The translations under genes and the position numbers were made by a program. A stretch of 64,000 nucleotides of DNA, taken from positions 1 to 64,000 of the forward strand of contig NZ_JAGPOX010000026.1 in the NCBI RefSeq assembly GCF_019038435.1, read 5' to 3'. Of the stretch, positions 41,661-52,054 are shown in pieces (the stretch's first letter is position 1; every line of letters starts with the position of its first letter). The stretch is from Nocardia alni. Lineage in GTDB: Bacteria; Actinomycetota; Actinomycetes; Mycobacteriales; Mycobacteriaceae. The notes beneath the pieces were generated by a model. The model was not told the origin of the DNA and did not search any database. It worked only from the letters and a program-made list of their open reading frames with translations.

Positions 41661-43943
41661 TCAGCCGAACAGCCGATGCAAAGTGCCTTCGTGCGCGGCG
41701 CGCAACTCGTCCAGCGTGACCGAGAACTGGCCCTGTACCTCGACCGAATCCGAGCCCTGGTCGACCACACCGATGCGTACCCAGGGCAATTCGCGCGCGG
41801 TGCACATCTTGGTGAAGCGGGCCTCCTCCGAACGCGGCACGGCGACGAGCACCCGCCCGGCCGATTCGGAGAACAGCGTCACGAACGGATCGGCATTCTC
41901 CGGCAGCAGGATCCGGCAGCCCGTCTCACCGGCCAGCGCCGCCTCGACCACGGTCTGCACCAGACCGCCCTCGCTGACATCGTGTGCGGCGCTGATCAAT
42001 CCGTCCCGGGACCCGGAGGTGAGCACCTCGGCGAGCAGCTGTTCGCGGGCCAGATCGACCCGCGGGGGCACGCCGCCGAGGTGGTCGTGCTCGACCTGCG
42101 CCCAGATGGATCCGTCGAGCTCGTCGCGGGTGTCGCCCAGCAGGATCAGCGTCTCGCCCGGTTCGGTGCCCAGGCCGGTCGGGATGCGGCGGTGCACATC
42201 GTCGATGACGCCGAGCACGCCGACCACGGGCGTGGGCAGGATGGCCGTCTGCCCGGTCTGGTTGTAGAAGCTCACATTGCCGCCGGTGACCGGGATGCCC
42301 AGGGCCGCACAACCGTCCGCCAGGCCGCGCACGGCCTGCTGGAACTGCCACATCACGCCCGGATCCTCCGGCGAGCCGAAGTTCAGGCAGTTGGTGACGG
42401 CCTTCGGGGTCGCGCCGGTGGTGGCGACGTTGCGGAACGCCTCGGCCAGCGCCAGCTGCGCACCAGTGTACGGGTCGAGCTTGGTGTAGCGGCCGGAGGC
42501 GTCGGTGGCCAGCGCGATCCCGCGGCCGGAGGTCTCATCGATGCGGATCACGCCGGCGTCGGCGTGTTCGGCCAGGACCGTGTTGCCACGCACGTACCGG
42601 TCGTACTGCTCGGTGATCCAGCGGCGGCTGCACAGCTGCGGGCTGGCCAGGAGCTTCAGCAGCGTGGCGCGCAGTTGCGCACCGGACGCCGGGCGGGGCA
42701 GCGACGCGGAGGTGTCGGCGATCAGCGCGTCCTGGGTGTCGGGACGCCGCACCGGGCGCTCGTAGACCGGGCCCTCGTGCGCGACGGTGCGCGGCGGAAC
42801 ATCCACCACGGTCTCGCCGTGCCAGGTGATGACCAGATGCTCGCCGTCGGTGACCTCGCCGATCACCGTCGCCAGGGTGTCCCACCTGTGACAGACCGCC
42901 ATGAACGCGTCGACGTTCTCCGGCGTCACCACCGCGCACATGCGCTCCTGCGATTCGCTCGACAGGACTTCCGCGGGAGTCATATTGGCCGCACGCAGCG
43001 GCACGCTGTCCAGGGCGATACGCATGCCCCCATCCCCGGCGGCCGCCAGCTCCGATGTGGCACAGGACAATCCCGCGCCGCCGAGATCCTGGATGCCGAC
43101 CACCAGACCGGCCGCGTACAGCTCGAGGCAGCACTCGATGAGCACCTTCTCGGTGAACGGGTCGCCGACCTGCACGCTCGGGAGTTTCTTTCGGCCGGTG
43201 CCGGATTCGTCGCCGGAGAAGGTATCCGAGGCTAGCACCGACACGCCGCCGATGCCGTCGAGGCCGGTCCGCGCGCCGAACAGAATGATCTTGTTGCCCG
43301 CGCCCGAGGCGAACGCGAGATGCAGATCCTCCACTCGCATCACGCCCGCGCACAGCGCGTTCACCAGCGGATTACCTTGGTACGACGAGTCGAAGACGGT
43401 CTCGCCGCCCACATTCGGCAGGCCGAGCGAGTTGCCGTACCCGCCGACGCCGCGCACCACGCCGTCGACCACACGCCGGGTGTCGGGATGATCGGCCGCG
43501 CCGAACCGCAGCTGATCCATCACCGCGATCGGGCGCGCGCCCATGGCCATGATGTCGCGCACGATGCCGCCGACACCTGTGGCCGCGCCCTGATAGGGCT
43601 CCACGTACGAGGGATGGTTGTGGCTCTCCACCTTGAAGGTGACCGCCCAGCCGTCGCCGATGTCGACCACACCGGCGTTCTCGCCGATCCCGGCCAGCAT
43701 GGACTTGCGCATCTCGTCGGTGGTGGTCTGCCCGAAGTAGCGCAGGTGCACCTTCGAGGACTTGTAGGAGCAGTGCTCGCTCCACATCACCGAATACATC
43801 GCCAGCTCGGCGTCGGTGGGGCGGCGACCCAGGATCTCCCGGATGCGGGCGTACTCGTCGTCCTTGAGTCCCAACTCCTTGTAGGGCTGCGCGGTATCCG
43901 GGGTGGCCTCGGCGGCGCTGACGGTGTCGACGTGGACAGTCAC
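41661..43943 (-). CDS. purL: Phosphoribosylformylglycinamidine synthase subunit PurL
   Basis: Synthetase subunit that, with PurQ and PurS, converts FGAR to FGAM using ATP and ammonia from glutamine. The 760-residue protein carries [58 protein letters not shown] and [11 protein letters not shown]. The start GTG at 43943 ([12 protein letters not shown]) is preceded by AAAGGA; an ATG 30 nt upstream is possible. The small-subunit partners are purQ and purS at 48.6-49.5 kb. Confidence 0.96.
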   Translation of the reverse strand: MTVHVDTVSAAEATPDTAQPYKELGLKDDEYARIREILGRRPTDAELAMYSVMWSEHCSYKSSKVHLRYFGQTTTDEMRKSMLAGIGENAGVVDIGDGWAVTFKVESHNHPSYVEPYQGAATGVGGIVRDIMAMGARPIAVMDQLRFGAADHPDTRRVVDGVVRGVGGYGNSLGLPNVGGETVFDSSYQGNPLVNALCAGVMRVEDLHLAFASGAGNKIILFGARTGLDGIGGVSVLASDTFSGDESGTGRKKLPSVQVGDPFTEKVLIECCLELYAAGLVVGIQDLGGAGLSCATSELAAAGDGGMRIALDSVPLRAANMTPAEVLSSESQERMCAVVTPENVDAFMAVCHRWDTLATVIGEVTDGEHLVITWHGETVVDVPPRTVAHEGPVYERPVRRPDTQDALIADTSASLPRPASGAQLRATLLKLLASPQLCSRRWITEQYDRYVRGNTVLAEHADAGVIRIDETSGRGIALATDASGRYTKLDPYTGAQLALAEAFRNVATTGATPKAVTNCLNFGSPEDPGVMWQFQQAVRGLADGCAALGIPVTGGNVSFYNQTGQTAILPTPVVGVLGVIDDVHRRIPTGLGTEPGETLILLGDTRDELDGSIWAQVEHDHLGGVPPRVDLAREQLLAEVLTSGSRDGLISAAHDVSEGGLVQTVVEAALAGETGCRILLPENADPFVTLFSESAGRVLVAVPRSEEARFTKMCTARELPWVRIGVVDQGSDSVEVQGQFSVTLDELRAAHEGTLHRLFG

Positions 43944-44110
43944 GGTGAGTACCAGGGTCCTTTCGGCGGGCATGCGAAGGCCGTGAGCCAGAGGCTGGGA
44001 GCGGCGGATACTGCCCGCAGTCTAATGCGTGGCAAACGCGCGCCCGCAGACGGAGTGTTGTTGACACCGCCCGGACACCCGCGTTACCCAGGGCTGTTGG
44101 CCGAACGGGC

Positions 44111-44116
44111 TACTCT
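44111..44116 (+). promoter_or_regulatory. -10 element (TACTCT) for the leaderless GT87 gene
   Basis: TACTCT, 6 nt, GTG at 44123; no Shine-Dalgarno. Confidence 0.45.
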
Positions 44117-44122
44117 GGCCCC

Positions 44123-45493
44123 GTGAACGAGCGTTCCAGGGTGGTGGATCCGGACGAATTGCCCGCGACGACATCAGCAGGACCGTCCACCACCGGCCTA
44201 ACGGCTCGGCAGGTACGGCTGCTGACGATCGCGGTCGCGCTGTTCGTCGTCTCCGCGATCGTCTGCATGGCGGCCGGACTCTGGAAGGGCTATATCGACC
44301 TACAGGTCTATCGCAACGGCGCCCGGGTCTGGCTCGACGGCGGCAATCTCTACGGCCCGATTCCGAAGGTGTTCGGGCTCGGGCTGCCGTTCACCTATCC
44401 CCCGCTGGCCGCGCTGCTGTTCGCACCGCTGGCCGTGATGCACCTGTACGTCGCGGAGTGGGTGATGCTGGCGCTGTCGATCGCGTGCCTGGCCCTGACC
44501 GTGTGGCTGGTGTCCGTGCGGCTGCGCCCGCGCATGGACTCGCCGACGCGCCTGGCCCTGGTGATCGGCGCGGTCGCGCTGTTCGGATTGTCCGAGCCGG
44601 TCCGTCAGACGTACAACTTCGGGCAGATCAACCTGCTGCTGATGGCTGCCATCACCCTGGATGTGCTGATGCGCAAGCCCTTCTGGCCGCGCGGCATGCT
44701 GATCGGCATCGCGGTATCGATCAAACTGACACCCGGCGGGTTCCTGCTGTACTTCCTGATGCGGCGGGATTGGCGCGCGGCGACCACCCTGGTGCTGTCC
44801 GCGCTGGGCGCGGTCGCGGTGGGCTTCGCGCTGTTCCCGCACGAGTCGTCCCAGTACTGGTTCCACACGGTGCTCGACACCGGCCGCATAGGGCAGCCGT
44901 CGTTTCCGGGGAATCAGTCGCTCAAGGGAATGGCGTTCCGGCTAGGTGTGTCCGAGCACACCGCCGATACCGTCTGGATCGTGTTGTCGGTGATCACGAT
45001 CGCGCTCGCGGCCGTACTGATGGCGCGGCTGTTCGCCGAGGAGAAACGGGCGCGGGCCGATCCCGCCGACGCGCGATCGGCCGCGCCCGCGGCGCCCGCC
45101 GCGCAGCTCGCCGCGCTGATCGTCAACGCCGCAGCGGTCCTGCTGGTTTCGCCGATCTCCTGGTCACACCACTGGGTCTGGGTGAGCTTGGCCGCGATCG
45201 TGGCCGCCGACGCCATCGACCGCGGACGGCACGAACGACACAGCCGGATATTCTTCCAGCTTTCCACCGCCGCGATCGCGGTGATGTTCATGGTGGGACC
45301 GCAGTGGCTGCTCCCGCACCTCGACGGGCGCGAGCGCGGCTGGTCCCTGTGGGAGCAGGTCATCGGCTCGAGTTCGGTGCTGGTGACGTTCGCGGTACTG
45401 GTGGCCGCCACCGTGGCCTACCGGCCGATCTACCGCCCCTCGCCGGCCAAACCGCTCTCCGGGGTCAGGAACGCGGCCAGCGCCGCCGAGTAG
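44123..45493 (+). CDS. GT87 family polyprenyl-phosphate-mannose-type mannosyltransferase
   Basis: The 456-residue GT-C glycosyltransferase has about ten helices. The early loop [14 protein letters not shown] carries the conserved Asp expected for catalysis, followed by [16 protein letters not shown] and [12 protein letters not shown]87 enzymes extend lipoarabinomannan or PIM with mannose from polyprenyl-phosphate-mannose at the outer membrane face. Acceptor unknown. Its 3' end overlaps the convergent aminopeptidase gene by 64 nt. Confidence 0.87.
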   Translation: MNERSRVVDPDELPATTSAGPSTTGLTARQVRLLTIAVALFVVSAIVCMAAGLWKGYIDLQVYRNGARVWLDGGNLYGPIPKVFGLGLPFTYPPLAALLFAPLAVMHLYVAEWVMLALSIACLALTVWLVSVRLRPRMDSPTRLALVIGAVALFGLSEPVRQTYNFGQINLLLMAAITLDVLMRKPFWPRGMLIGIAVSIKLTPGGFLLYFLMRRDWRAATTLVLSALGAVAVGFALFPHESSQYWFHTVLDTGRIGQPSFPGNQSLKGMAFRLGVSEHTADTVWIVLSVITIALAAVLMARLFAEEKRARADPADARSAAPAAPAAQLAALIVNAAAVLLVSPISWSHHWVWVSLAAIVAADAIDRGRHERHSRIFFQLSTAAIAVMFMVGPQWLLPHLDGRERGWSLWEQVIGSSSVLVTFAVLVAATVAYRPIYRPSPAKPLSGVRNAASAAE

Positions 45494-46782
45494 GCGGGCA
45501 CGTCGGCCGCGCCCATAAGTTCGCGCGCCGAGTGCATGGCCAGCTGAGGCGCACCGACGTCGACGGTCGGTATACCGGTGCGCGCGGCGCTCATCGGGCC
45601 GATCGTGGACCCGCACGGCAGGTCGGCACGGTGCACATACCGTTGCAGCGGGACCTGCGCCTGCGCGCAGGCCAGGGCGAACGCGCCGGCCCCGAACGCG
45701 TCGGTCGCGTAGCGCAGGTTCTGGTTCACCTTCAGCACCGGGCCGCCGTTGACCTGGATCCGGTGTGCGGGCTCGTGCCGCTCGGGATAGTTGGGGTGCG
45801 TGGCGTGCGCCATATCGCCCGAGGCCAGGACCGAACCCGCGAGTGCGGCCAGGTATTCCGAGCGTCCGCCGCCGCGGGCGAGCACGATGCGCTCCAGGAT
45901 CGAGGACAGCAGATCGGACTGCGCACCGCGATCGGATTGGCTGCCGACCTCCTCGTGGTCGAACATCGCCAATACGGGTGTCGCACCGCGCGGTTCGGCC
46001 GCGGCGGCCAGGAAGGCGTGCAGTCCGGCGTAGCAGGTGCCCTGGTTGTCCAGGCGCGGCGCGCTGACCAGGTCCAGGTCGCGGCCGACCAGCCGGCTGG
46101 GTGTCAGGTCGTGGGTCATCAGCTCCCAGCCCAGGATCGCGGCGGGGTCGATCTCGGCCCGCTCGGCCAGATATCCCAGGAATGATCGCGGTTCGCCGCC
46201 CACGCCCCAGACCGCGTTGACGTGCCGCTGTGGATCCAGGCTCACCCCCTTGCGATCCTCGGACAGGTGGATCGCCAGCTGCGGCACTCGCAGAATCGGC
46301 TCGTCGATGCGAATCAGCCGCTGGGACACCGCATTTCCGTCGCGAACCGACAGCCGCCCGGAGACGCCCAGTTCCCGGTCCAGCCACGAGTTGAGCCAGG
46401 CGCCGCCGTAGGGCTCCAGGCCGACGAGCTGCCAGCCCGCCGAGGCCAGATCCGGATGCTGCTTGACCCGCAGATTCGGGCTGTCGGTATGCGCGCCCAC
46501 CACCCGGAACGGCCACTGCTCCGCCGTGCCCGACCAGGCCACCAGGGATCCGCCGCGCACCACGAAGAAATCGCCGGTCGCGCCCTGCGTCCACGGCATC
46601 GCCTCGGGCAATTCGCGGAATCCCCGCGCCGTCAATTCGGTGGCGACGGTGTGCACGACATGGAAGGGCGAGGGCGAGGCGTCGATGAAAGTACACAGTC
46701 CGGACGCCGTCGCAGTAGTCGAGACGGGCCCACCCGTCGCCCGACCGCCACCTCCCACTGAATCGCTACGCGATGCTGTCAT
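45430..46782 (-). CDS. M18 family aspartyl aminopeptidase
   Basis: Zinc aminopeptidase, counterpart of Rv0800 (PepC). The 450-residue protein has the metal and catalytic motifs [28 protein letters not shown], and [14 protein letters not shown] near the C-terminus. Cytosolic. The frame begins at 46782 (MTASRSDS); a start inside the Gly-rich N-terminus (VSTTATAS) is also possible. Convergent with the GT87 gene, sharing 64 nt. Confidence 0.92.
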   Translation of the reverse strand: MTASRSDSVGGGGRATGGPVSTTATASGLCTFIDASPSPFHVVHTVATELTARGFRELPEAMPWTQGATGDFFVVRGGSLVAWSGTAEQWPFRVVGAHTDSPNLRVKQHPDLASAGWQLVGLEPYGGAWLNSWLDRELGVSGRLSVRDGNAVSQRLIRIDEPILRVPQLAIHLSEDRKGVSLDPQRHVNAVWGVGGEPRSFLGYLAERAEIDPAAILGWELMTHDLTPSRLVGRDLDLVSAPRLDNQGTCYAGLHAFLAAAAEPRGATPVLAMFDHEEVGSQSDRGAQSDLLSSILERIVLARGGGRSEYLAALAGSVLASGDMAHATHPNYPERHEPAHRIQVNGGPVLKVNQNLRYATDAFGAGAFALACAQAQVPLQRYVHRADLPCGSTIGPMSAARTGIPTVDVGAPQLAMHSARELMGAADVPAYSAALAAFLTPESGLAGEGR

Positions 46783-46805
46783 ACCCGGATCTTATGGGGA
46801 CGATC

Positions 46806-46829
46806 AGCCGGCGGGGTGGGTGAGCTCAG
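46806..46829. repeat. 24-bp dispersed repeat, copy 2
   Basis: AGCCGGCGGGGTGG then GTGAGCTCAG; 22/24 match to 18553-18576. It lies in the short gap between the aminopeptidase start and the MarR stop. Confidence 0.45.
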
Positions 46830-46831
46830 CG

Positions 46832-47269
46832 TCAATCTCCGACAGGGACCTCCGCCACCAGCTCGAGCAGGCGAAGCAGCTCGGTATGGTTTCGGCCGCC
46901 TATGCGCTTGCGCAACTGTTCCTCGGCCCGTGCCTCCTCGGCACGCACCGATTCCACCAACTCGACCCCGCGCCTGCTCAACCCGATCAGAATGCGACGA
47001 CGATCGTCCTCGGCGGCGATGCGGAAGATCAGGCCGCGTTCGGCCAGCGCATCGGCATGCCGGGTGGCCGACGAGGGCGGCAGTTGCGACCTCGACGCCA
47101 GCTCGGTCATCGTGATTCCGACCTGATCGGACAGATTGGACAGCATCGCCCAGTGATCGGGTGTAAGTTGCCTAGCGCACAGGGCTGTGTCGAGGTGACG
47201 CAGCCAACGGCGTTCCGCCGCGCGCAGCGCTCCATGCAGCGTAGAAAACCCGCTTACAATGGTCGACAT
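46832..47269 (-). CDS. MarR family transcriptional regulator
   Basis: The 145-residue winged-helix protein includes the recognition region MTELASRSQLPPSSATRHAD and the wing DRRRILIGLSRRG. It probably dimerises through its terminal helices. The ATG at 47269 follows GGAAGA. Divergent from an AmiC-like binding-protein gene with only 51 nt between starts, so it very likely regulates that gene and itself. Confidence 0.92.
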   Translation of the reverse strand: MSTIVSGFSTLHGALRAAERRWLRHLDTALCARQLTPDHWAMLSNLSDQVGITMTELASRSQLPPSSATRHADALAERGLIFRIAAEDDRRRILIGLSRRGVELVESVRAEEARAEEQLRKRIGGRNHTELLRLLELVAEVPVGD

Positions 47270-47320
47270 ATTTTCTTCCGCCCATTCAATTTTCAACTCG
47301 GACGAGAAGAAGGGTACCGA

Positions 47321-48403
47321 ATGTTGCCGTACTTTGACCGTCCGGATGATGTGACGGAAGTCCTCAATATTATGCCCCTTCAAGGGACTGCCGGAATTGT
47401 CGCGCCTTCGTGCGAGGCGGCAATGGCCCTCGCGGTGGAGGAGATCAACGGGAGCGATGGGATTCTGGGGCGCCCCGTGCGGGTCACCACCATCGATGGC
47501 GGCCGTGCGCCGTGCGAGGTCGCGCGGGAGGTCTCGGCCCTGCTGGCCACCGGCATGATCGACGCGATCACCGGCTGGCACACCTCGGCGGTGCGCCGCG
47601 CGGTGGCTCGCGCCGCCGACGGGCGGGTGCCATATCTGTTCGCGACCATCCACGAGGACCTGCCCGACGAGGGCCCGGGTGTGCTTCTGGTCGGCGACAG
47701 CAGCGCCGGGCACATCCTGCCCGCGATGCGCTGGCTGCACGATCAGTTCGGGGCCACGCGCTGGGCGATCGTCGGCAACGACTACATCTGGCCCCTGGCC
47801 ACCGCGCGGGCCGTGCGCGCCGCCCATCGGGGCACGATCACGCTGGAACACTACGTTCCCCTGGGCACAACGGATTTCACCGAACTCCTGCGCGATCCGC
47901 GGCTGGACCGCGCCGACGGCATCGTGCTGCTGCTGGTGGGCAACGACGCGGTGCGTTTCAACCAGCAGTACGCGCGAACCGGCCGGTCCGCTCACCAGGT
48001 GCGGATCAGCCCGGCCATCGATGAGACCGTCCTGCTCGCCTCCGGGGCCGCGGCCAACGAGAACCTCTACGCGATCTCGAGCTTCTTCCCGGACACCTCC
48101 GAGGACCCGGACCGGCTGGAGCGCTACCACCGCCTGCACGGCCCGTTCGCACCCCAGCTCACCTACTTCGGCAACACCGTCTACGAGGCGATGCACATGC
48201 TGCGGTCGATGGCCCATACGCTCGGCTCGTTCGATGTGCGCCGCATGCACACGGCCTTGGCCGAGGGCCTCCTGCTCGATTCCCCCTCCGGCGGAATGAT
48301 CTTCCAGGACAACCACGCGGTACCGGCACGCGGCCTGATCGCCCGCGCCGAGGGAGTGAACCTGCGCATCCTGGATACCTTGGAGCACTTACGCATGCGC
48401 TGA
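47321..48403 (+). CDS. AmiC/FmdD-like amide-urea binding protein without signal peptide
   Basis: The 360-residue periplasmic-binding-protein fold resembles AmiC/urea-amide receptors (IMPLQGTAGIVAPSCEAAMA; VEEINGSDGILGRPVRVTTI; RWAIVGNDYIWP). It begins MLPYFDRPDD with no signal peptide or lipobox, so it should stay in the cytosol, as Pseudomonas AmiC does when it restrains AmiR. No transporter genes are adjacent. GAAGAAGGG precedes the ATG. Its divergent MarR neighbour suggests a two-protein ligand-sensing unit. Confidence 0.82.
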   Translation: MLPYFDRPDDVTEVLNIMPLQGTAGIVAPSCEAAMALAVEEINGSDGILGRPVRVTTIDGGRAPCEVAREVSALLATGMIDAITGWHTSAVRRAVARAADGRVPYLFATIHEDLPDEGPGVLLVGDSSAGHILPAMRWLHDQFGATRWAIVGNDYIWPLATARAVRAAHRGTITLEHYVPLGTTDFTELLRDPRLDRADGIVLLLVGNDAVRFNQQYARTGRSAHQVRISPAIDETVLLASGAAANENLYAISSFFPDTSEDPDRLERYHRLHGPFAPQLTYFGNTVYEAMHMLRSMAHTLGSFDVRRMHTALAEGLLLDSPSGGMIFQDNHAVPARGLIARAEGVNLRILDTLEHLRMR

Positions 48404-48476
48404 GCCAAAGCTGAAATCAACACGAGTCACATTGTCGTTCCGACACGCCCACCATTACTATTTCGCGCACATCATG

Positions 48477-48567
48477 GTCATTTTCGCGGACAGTCGTCCC
48501 GGCATGCTTGTGGCCGGGATCCACGCAGCACACCCCGCCATTCCGGCGCAAGCCTGCCGAAAATGAC
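48477..48567. repeat. REP-like inverted-repeat element before purQ
   Basis: Outer arms GTCATTTTCG/CGAAAATGAC enclose TCCCGGC-N9-GCCGGGA. The core resembles the element at 63556-63648, so this is a family of intergenic palindromes. It lies after the AmiC-like stop and before the purQ stop. Confidence 0.55.
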
Positions 48568-48592
48568 GGGGTGTAACGGATATTCGGGTTCT

Positions 48593-49267
48593 CTAGGCCG
48601 ATACGAGAGTGTCGACCACCGACAGGAACATCCCCAGACCGTCGTCGCTGGGACCGGTCAGGGGTTCGGTGGCGTGTTCGGGGTGCGGCATGAGGCCGAC
48701 GATGCGGCCGTTCGCCGAGGAGATTCCGGCGATATCGCGCTGCGAGCCGTTCGGGTTCTCACCGGAGTAGCGGAACACCACGCGGCCCTCGCCCTCGAGC
48801 TCGTCGAGCACCGACTCGGTGGCCTGATAGCGGCCCTCGGCGTTCTTGACCGGGATCAGGATCTGCGCGCCCGGCTCGTAGCGGGAGGTCCAGGCCGTAT
48901 CGGTGCGCTCGACGCGCAGCCACTGGTCGCGGCAGACGAAGTGCAGGCCCTCGTTGCGGGTCAGCGCGCCGGGCAGCAGCCCGGCCTCGCACAGCACCTG
49001 GAAGCCGTTGCAGATGCCCAGCGTGGGCATGCCCCGCCCGGCGGCCTCGACGACCTTGCCCATGACCGGTGCGAACCGGGCGATGGCGCCGGCGCGCAGA
49101 TAGTCGCCGTAGGAGAAGCCGCCGGGCACGATCACCGCGTCGACGTTTTTCAGGTCGGCGTCGGCATGCCACAGGCTGACCGCCTCGGCTCCGGCCAGGC
49201 GTACCGCGCGGGCGGCGTCGACATCGTCGAGGGTGCCCGGGAAGGTGATGACACCGATGCGTGCCAT
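48593..49267 (-). CDS. purQ: Phosphoribosylformylglycinamidine synthase subunit PurQ
   Basis: Glutaminase subunit feeding ammonia to PurL. The 224-residue class I amidotransferase has the nucleophile in GICNGFQ and the His/Glu in [25 protein letters not shown] is the family oxyanion region. Its ATG shares one base with the purS stop, so the two are coupled. Confidence 0.96.
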   Translation of the reverse strand: MARIGVITFPGTLDDVDAARAVRLAGAEAVSLWHADADLKNVDAVIVPGGFSYGDYLRAGAIARFAPVMGKVVEAAGRGMPTLGICNGFQVLCEAGLLPGALTRNEGLHFVCRDQWLRVERTDTAWTSRYEPGAQILIPVKNAEGRYQATESVLDELEGEGRVVFRYSGENPNGSQRDIAGISSANGRIVGLMPHPEHATEPLTGPSDDGLGMFLSVVDTLVSA

Positions 49268-49500
49268 CAGAGCCGGACCACTTTCCACTCCTCGATCACC
49301 GTATTGGCCAGCAGGCCCTCGGCGATCTGCTCGAGCTCCGCGTCGCTGACGCTCTCATCGATGTCGAGTTCGAATCGCTTGCCCTGCCGCACATCCGCCA
49401 CACCCGGGAAACCCAGACGTCCGAGCGCACCGACGATGGCCTGACCCTGCGGATCCAGGATCTCGGCCTTCGGCATCACCTCGACCACGACTCGTGCCAC
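49267..49500 (-). CDS. purS: Phosphoribosylformylglycinamidine synthase subunit PurS
   Basis: A 77-residue bridging subunit of the PurLQS complex ([35 protein letters not shown]). GAGGAG precedes the GTG start. First gene of the purSQ operon, divergent from the metallo-hydrolase gene; purL lies about 4.6 kb away. Confidence 0.96.
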   Translation of the reverse strand: MARVVVEVMPKAEILDPQGQAIVGALGRLGFPGVADVRQGKRFELDIDESVSDAELEQIAEGLLANTVIEEWKVVRL

Positions 49501-49608
49501 GCGACTAGCTCCTCACGCTGGTGGGGGGTTACCCGCACAGCGTAATCGGCGCAGCTCTCGCACTCAGCGCCGGGTACTGATCACGAGCGAGGCGTCCGCC
49601 GGCGCGAT

Positions 49609-49614
49609 TAAAGT
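49609..49614 (+). promoter_or_regulatory. -10 element (TAAAGT) for the leaderless metallo-hydrolase
   Basis: TAAAGT, 6 nt, ATG at 49621; no Shine-Dalgarno. Confidence 0.5.
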
Positions 49615-49620
49615 AACCAC

Positions 49621-50265
49621 ATGCGCATAGCCCACTTCGGTCACTCCTGTGTTCTCGTGGAATTCGACGGCGTGAAGATCCTGTTCGACCCGGGCAATTT
49701 CTCCCACGGATTCGAGGGCGTCACCGGCCTCGACGCCATCGCGATCACCCATCAGCATCCCGACCACATCGACCCGAACCGGATCGGGCAGCTCATCGAG
49801 CAGAATCCGCAGGCCCGGCTGCTCAGCGATCCGCAGACCGCTCAGCTGCGCGACGAACCGTGGGAGGCGGTGCACGCGGGCAACGTGCTGACGCTCGGCG
49901 GCATGCAGATCACCGGCGGCGGCGGACGGCACGCGGTGATCCACCCGGAGATCCCGGTCATCGACAACACCGTGTACCAGCTGGGCACCCCGCAGGATCC
50001 GGCGCAGTTCGTGCACCCCGGGGACTCCCTCTGGGTTCCGCCGAGTCCGGTCGGCGTGCTGGCCCTGCCCGCCGCCGCGCCGTGGATGCGCATGAGCGAG
50101 GCCGTGGACTACCTGCGCGCGGTATCCCCGCGCACGGCAGTGCCGATCCACCACGGCATCATCGAATCCGCCGCCCTGGGCATCTATTTCGGCCGCTTCG
50201 AGGAAATGCGCCCGAAGACAACGGAATTCAAGCTGCTGCCGACCGAGGGCGATCTCGAGTTCTGA
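49621..50265 (+). CDS. MBL-fold metallo-hydrolase (UlaG-like)
   Basis: A 214-residue metallo-beta-lactamase-fold hydrolase starting MRIAHFGHSCVLVEFDGVKI, with the metal motif THQHPDHID and later His residues in GGGRHAVIH and PIHHGII. The compact UlaG-like family acts on diverse esters or lactones; substrate unknown. Counterpart of Rv0786c beside purS-purQ in M. tuberculosis. Confidence 0.9.
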   Translation: MRIAHFGHSCVLVEFDGVKILFDPGNFSHGFEGVTGLDAIAITHQHPDHIDPNRIGQLIEQNPQARLLSDPQTAQLRDEPWEAVHAGNVLTLGGMQITGGGGRHAVIHPEIPVIDNTVYQLGTPQDPAQFVHPGDSLWVPPSPVGVLALPAAAPWMRMSEAVDYLRAVSPRTAVPIHHGIIESAALGIYFGRFEEMRPKTTEFKLLPTEGDLEF

Positions 50266-50369
50266 GCGTCAAGCGACAAAGCACCTCCATACGAACGCAA
50301 CCACCGACGTGCCCAGCGGCGAAGCGTCTCTGTGCGCCGGAAGTCTCAGGCGGAGGCAATAACAGTGGA

Positions 50370-50463
50370 GTTTTCGGCGCGGCGTGTCGGTCGGGTGCCG
50401 CTGCGTAGGCGACGAAGGAGCAAGCAGCGGTGCCCGACCGACACGCCTTCGGGCGCCGAAAAC
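50370..50463. repeat. 94-bp inverted repeat (about 33 bp paired)
   Basis: Arms 50370-50404 and 50424-50463 pair as GTTTTCGGCGC/GCGCCGAAAAC, GGCGTGTCGGTCGGG/CCCGACCGACACGCC and CCGCTGC/GCAGCGG with small interruptions, around a 19-nt loop. It lies between the metallo-hydrolase and the dipeptidase stops. Too long for a simple terminator; possibly a miniature mobile element used as one. Confidence 0.6.
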
Positions 50464-50491
50464 CCGCCGGAGCGAAGCGGAGGCCGAAGAC

Positions 50492-51856
50492 TCAGTACGT
50501 CGCCAGGAACAGCGCCTCGGTGAGGGCGATGTTCTCGATCTCGGTGGGGTGCACGCTCTCGTTCGGGGCGTGGATCAGGCAGCTGGGCTCCTCGACGCCG
50601 ATCAGCATGATCTCCGCGCCCGGATAGGTCTCGGCGAAGACGGTGCACAGCGGGATCGAGCCGCCCTGGCCCTGGGTCGTGGCCGGTGTGCCGTAGGCCG
50701 CGGCGAAGGCCCGCTCCAGCGCGTGACGCGCCGGGCCGCTGCTGCCCGAGCGGAACGGCGCTCCGCTGGCCTCGGCCTGCACCGTGACCTTCGCGTGCCA
50801 GGGGACATTCGATTCCAGGTGTGCGGTAAGGGCTTTCAGCGCCTGCGCCGGCTCGATGCCGGGCGGGATACGCAGGTTCAGGCGCGCGGCCGCCGACCCC
50901 TGCACGGCCGCCGACGAGCCGACCACCTTCGGCGCATCGATGCCCAGGATCGTCAGAGCCGGTCGCGCCCACAGCATGTCGGAGACCGTCCCGTCGCCGA
51001 GCAGTTCGACGCCGTCCAGGACGCCCGCGTCGGCGCGGAACTGCTCGACCGGATATTGCACGCCGTCCCAGACCTGATCACCGGCGAGCCCGGCCACCGT
51101 GGTGTTGCCCTGCTCGTCGCGCAGCGTGGCCAGCAGATGCACCAGCGCGGCGAGCGCATCGGGCGCGGCGCCGCCGAACATTCCCGAATGCATAGGTCCG
51201 GCAAGGGTTTCCACGGTGACGATAACGTTCACCGTGCCGCGCAGGGTCTGCGTAAAAGTGGGCACCCCGACCGCGAAATTGCCGCAGTCGCCGATCACCA
51301 GCGCGTCCGCGCGCAGCAGTTCGGCGTTCTTCGGGACGAATGCCTCCATCCCGCCGGTGCCCTGCTCCTCGGACCCCTCGGACACGAGTGTGATCCCTAC
51401 CGGAAAGTCCTTGCCGTCCAGGCTGTCCCGAAGCGCACGCAATGCCGTCAGATGTGCGACGACGTTCCCCTTGCAGTCGGCCGCACCGCGTCCGTACCAG
51501 CGGCCGTCCCGCTCGGTGAGCTGCCACACCGGCGTATCCCAGGCGGCCTCGTCCAGCGGCGGCTGCACGTCGTAGTGGCAGTACAGCAGGACCGTCGGCG
51601 CCCCGGGGGGCGCGGGGTGCCGCGCGACGACGGCCATACTGCCGTCCGGGGTTTCGTGCAGTCCCGCATCGGTCAGGCCCACCTCGGCGAACGCATCGGC
51701 GACCCACTGCGCGGCCCTGTGGCATTCCTCGGGCGGGAACTGCCGTGGGTCGTGCACCGACCGGTACGAAACCAGTTCGGCCAGGTCGGCTTTCGCCCGC
51801 GGCATCAGCGACCGCACCCGCGCGCGCAGCGCCGCGGTCCGGGAATCGTCCGTCAT
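50492..51856 (-). CDS. M20 family dipeptidase
   Basis: The 454-residue dinuclear-zinc dipeptidase has metal/catalytic motifs LLYCHYDVQPP, WYGRGAADCKGN and VSEGSEEQGTGG, and a final ESVHPTEIENI helix. Cytosolic. The ATG at 51856 (MTDDSRTAALRAR) fits family N-termini, although the ribosome site is weak and the frame is open further upstream. Probably degrades dipeptides such as Cys-Gly or X-His; specificity unresolved. Confidence 0.92.
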   Translation of the reverse strand: MTDDSRTAALRARVRSLMPRAKADLAELVSYRSVHDPRQFPPEECHRAAQWVADAFAEVGLTDAGLHETPDGSMAVVARHPAPPGAPTVLLYCHYDVQPPLDEAAWDTPVWQLTERDGRWYGRGAADCKGNVVAHLTALRALRDSLDGKDFPVGITLVSEGSEEQGTGGMEAFVPKNAELLRADALVIGDCGNFAVGVPTFTQTLRGTVNVIVTVETLAGPMHSGMFGGAAPDALAALVHLLATLRDEQGNTTVAGLAGDQVWDGVQYPVEQFRADAGVLDGVELLGDGTVSDMLWARPALTILGIDAPKVVGSSAAVQGSAAARLNLRIPPGIEPAQALKALTAHLESNVPWHAKVTVQAEASGAPFRSGSSGPARHALERAFAAAYGTPATTQGQGGSIPLCTVFAETYPGAEIMLIGVEEPSCLIHAPNESVHPTEIENIALTEALFLATY

Positions 51857-52054
51857 ATCGCATGTCTCATTTCTGTCGTCCGGCCCAGCGTGTCTCATAC
51901 CCAGCGTATTCATCGCGACGCCCCGCACAGGAAATGGCGGGTCACTTTCCCGGCGCCGACATGCGGCTTCACGATGGACATCACCTGATCGATGATGCTC
52001 TGATAGTCCACGACGTGGAGTACCCGCGGCAGCTGCGCTCACCAGGAGATGACG

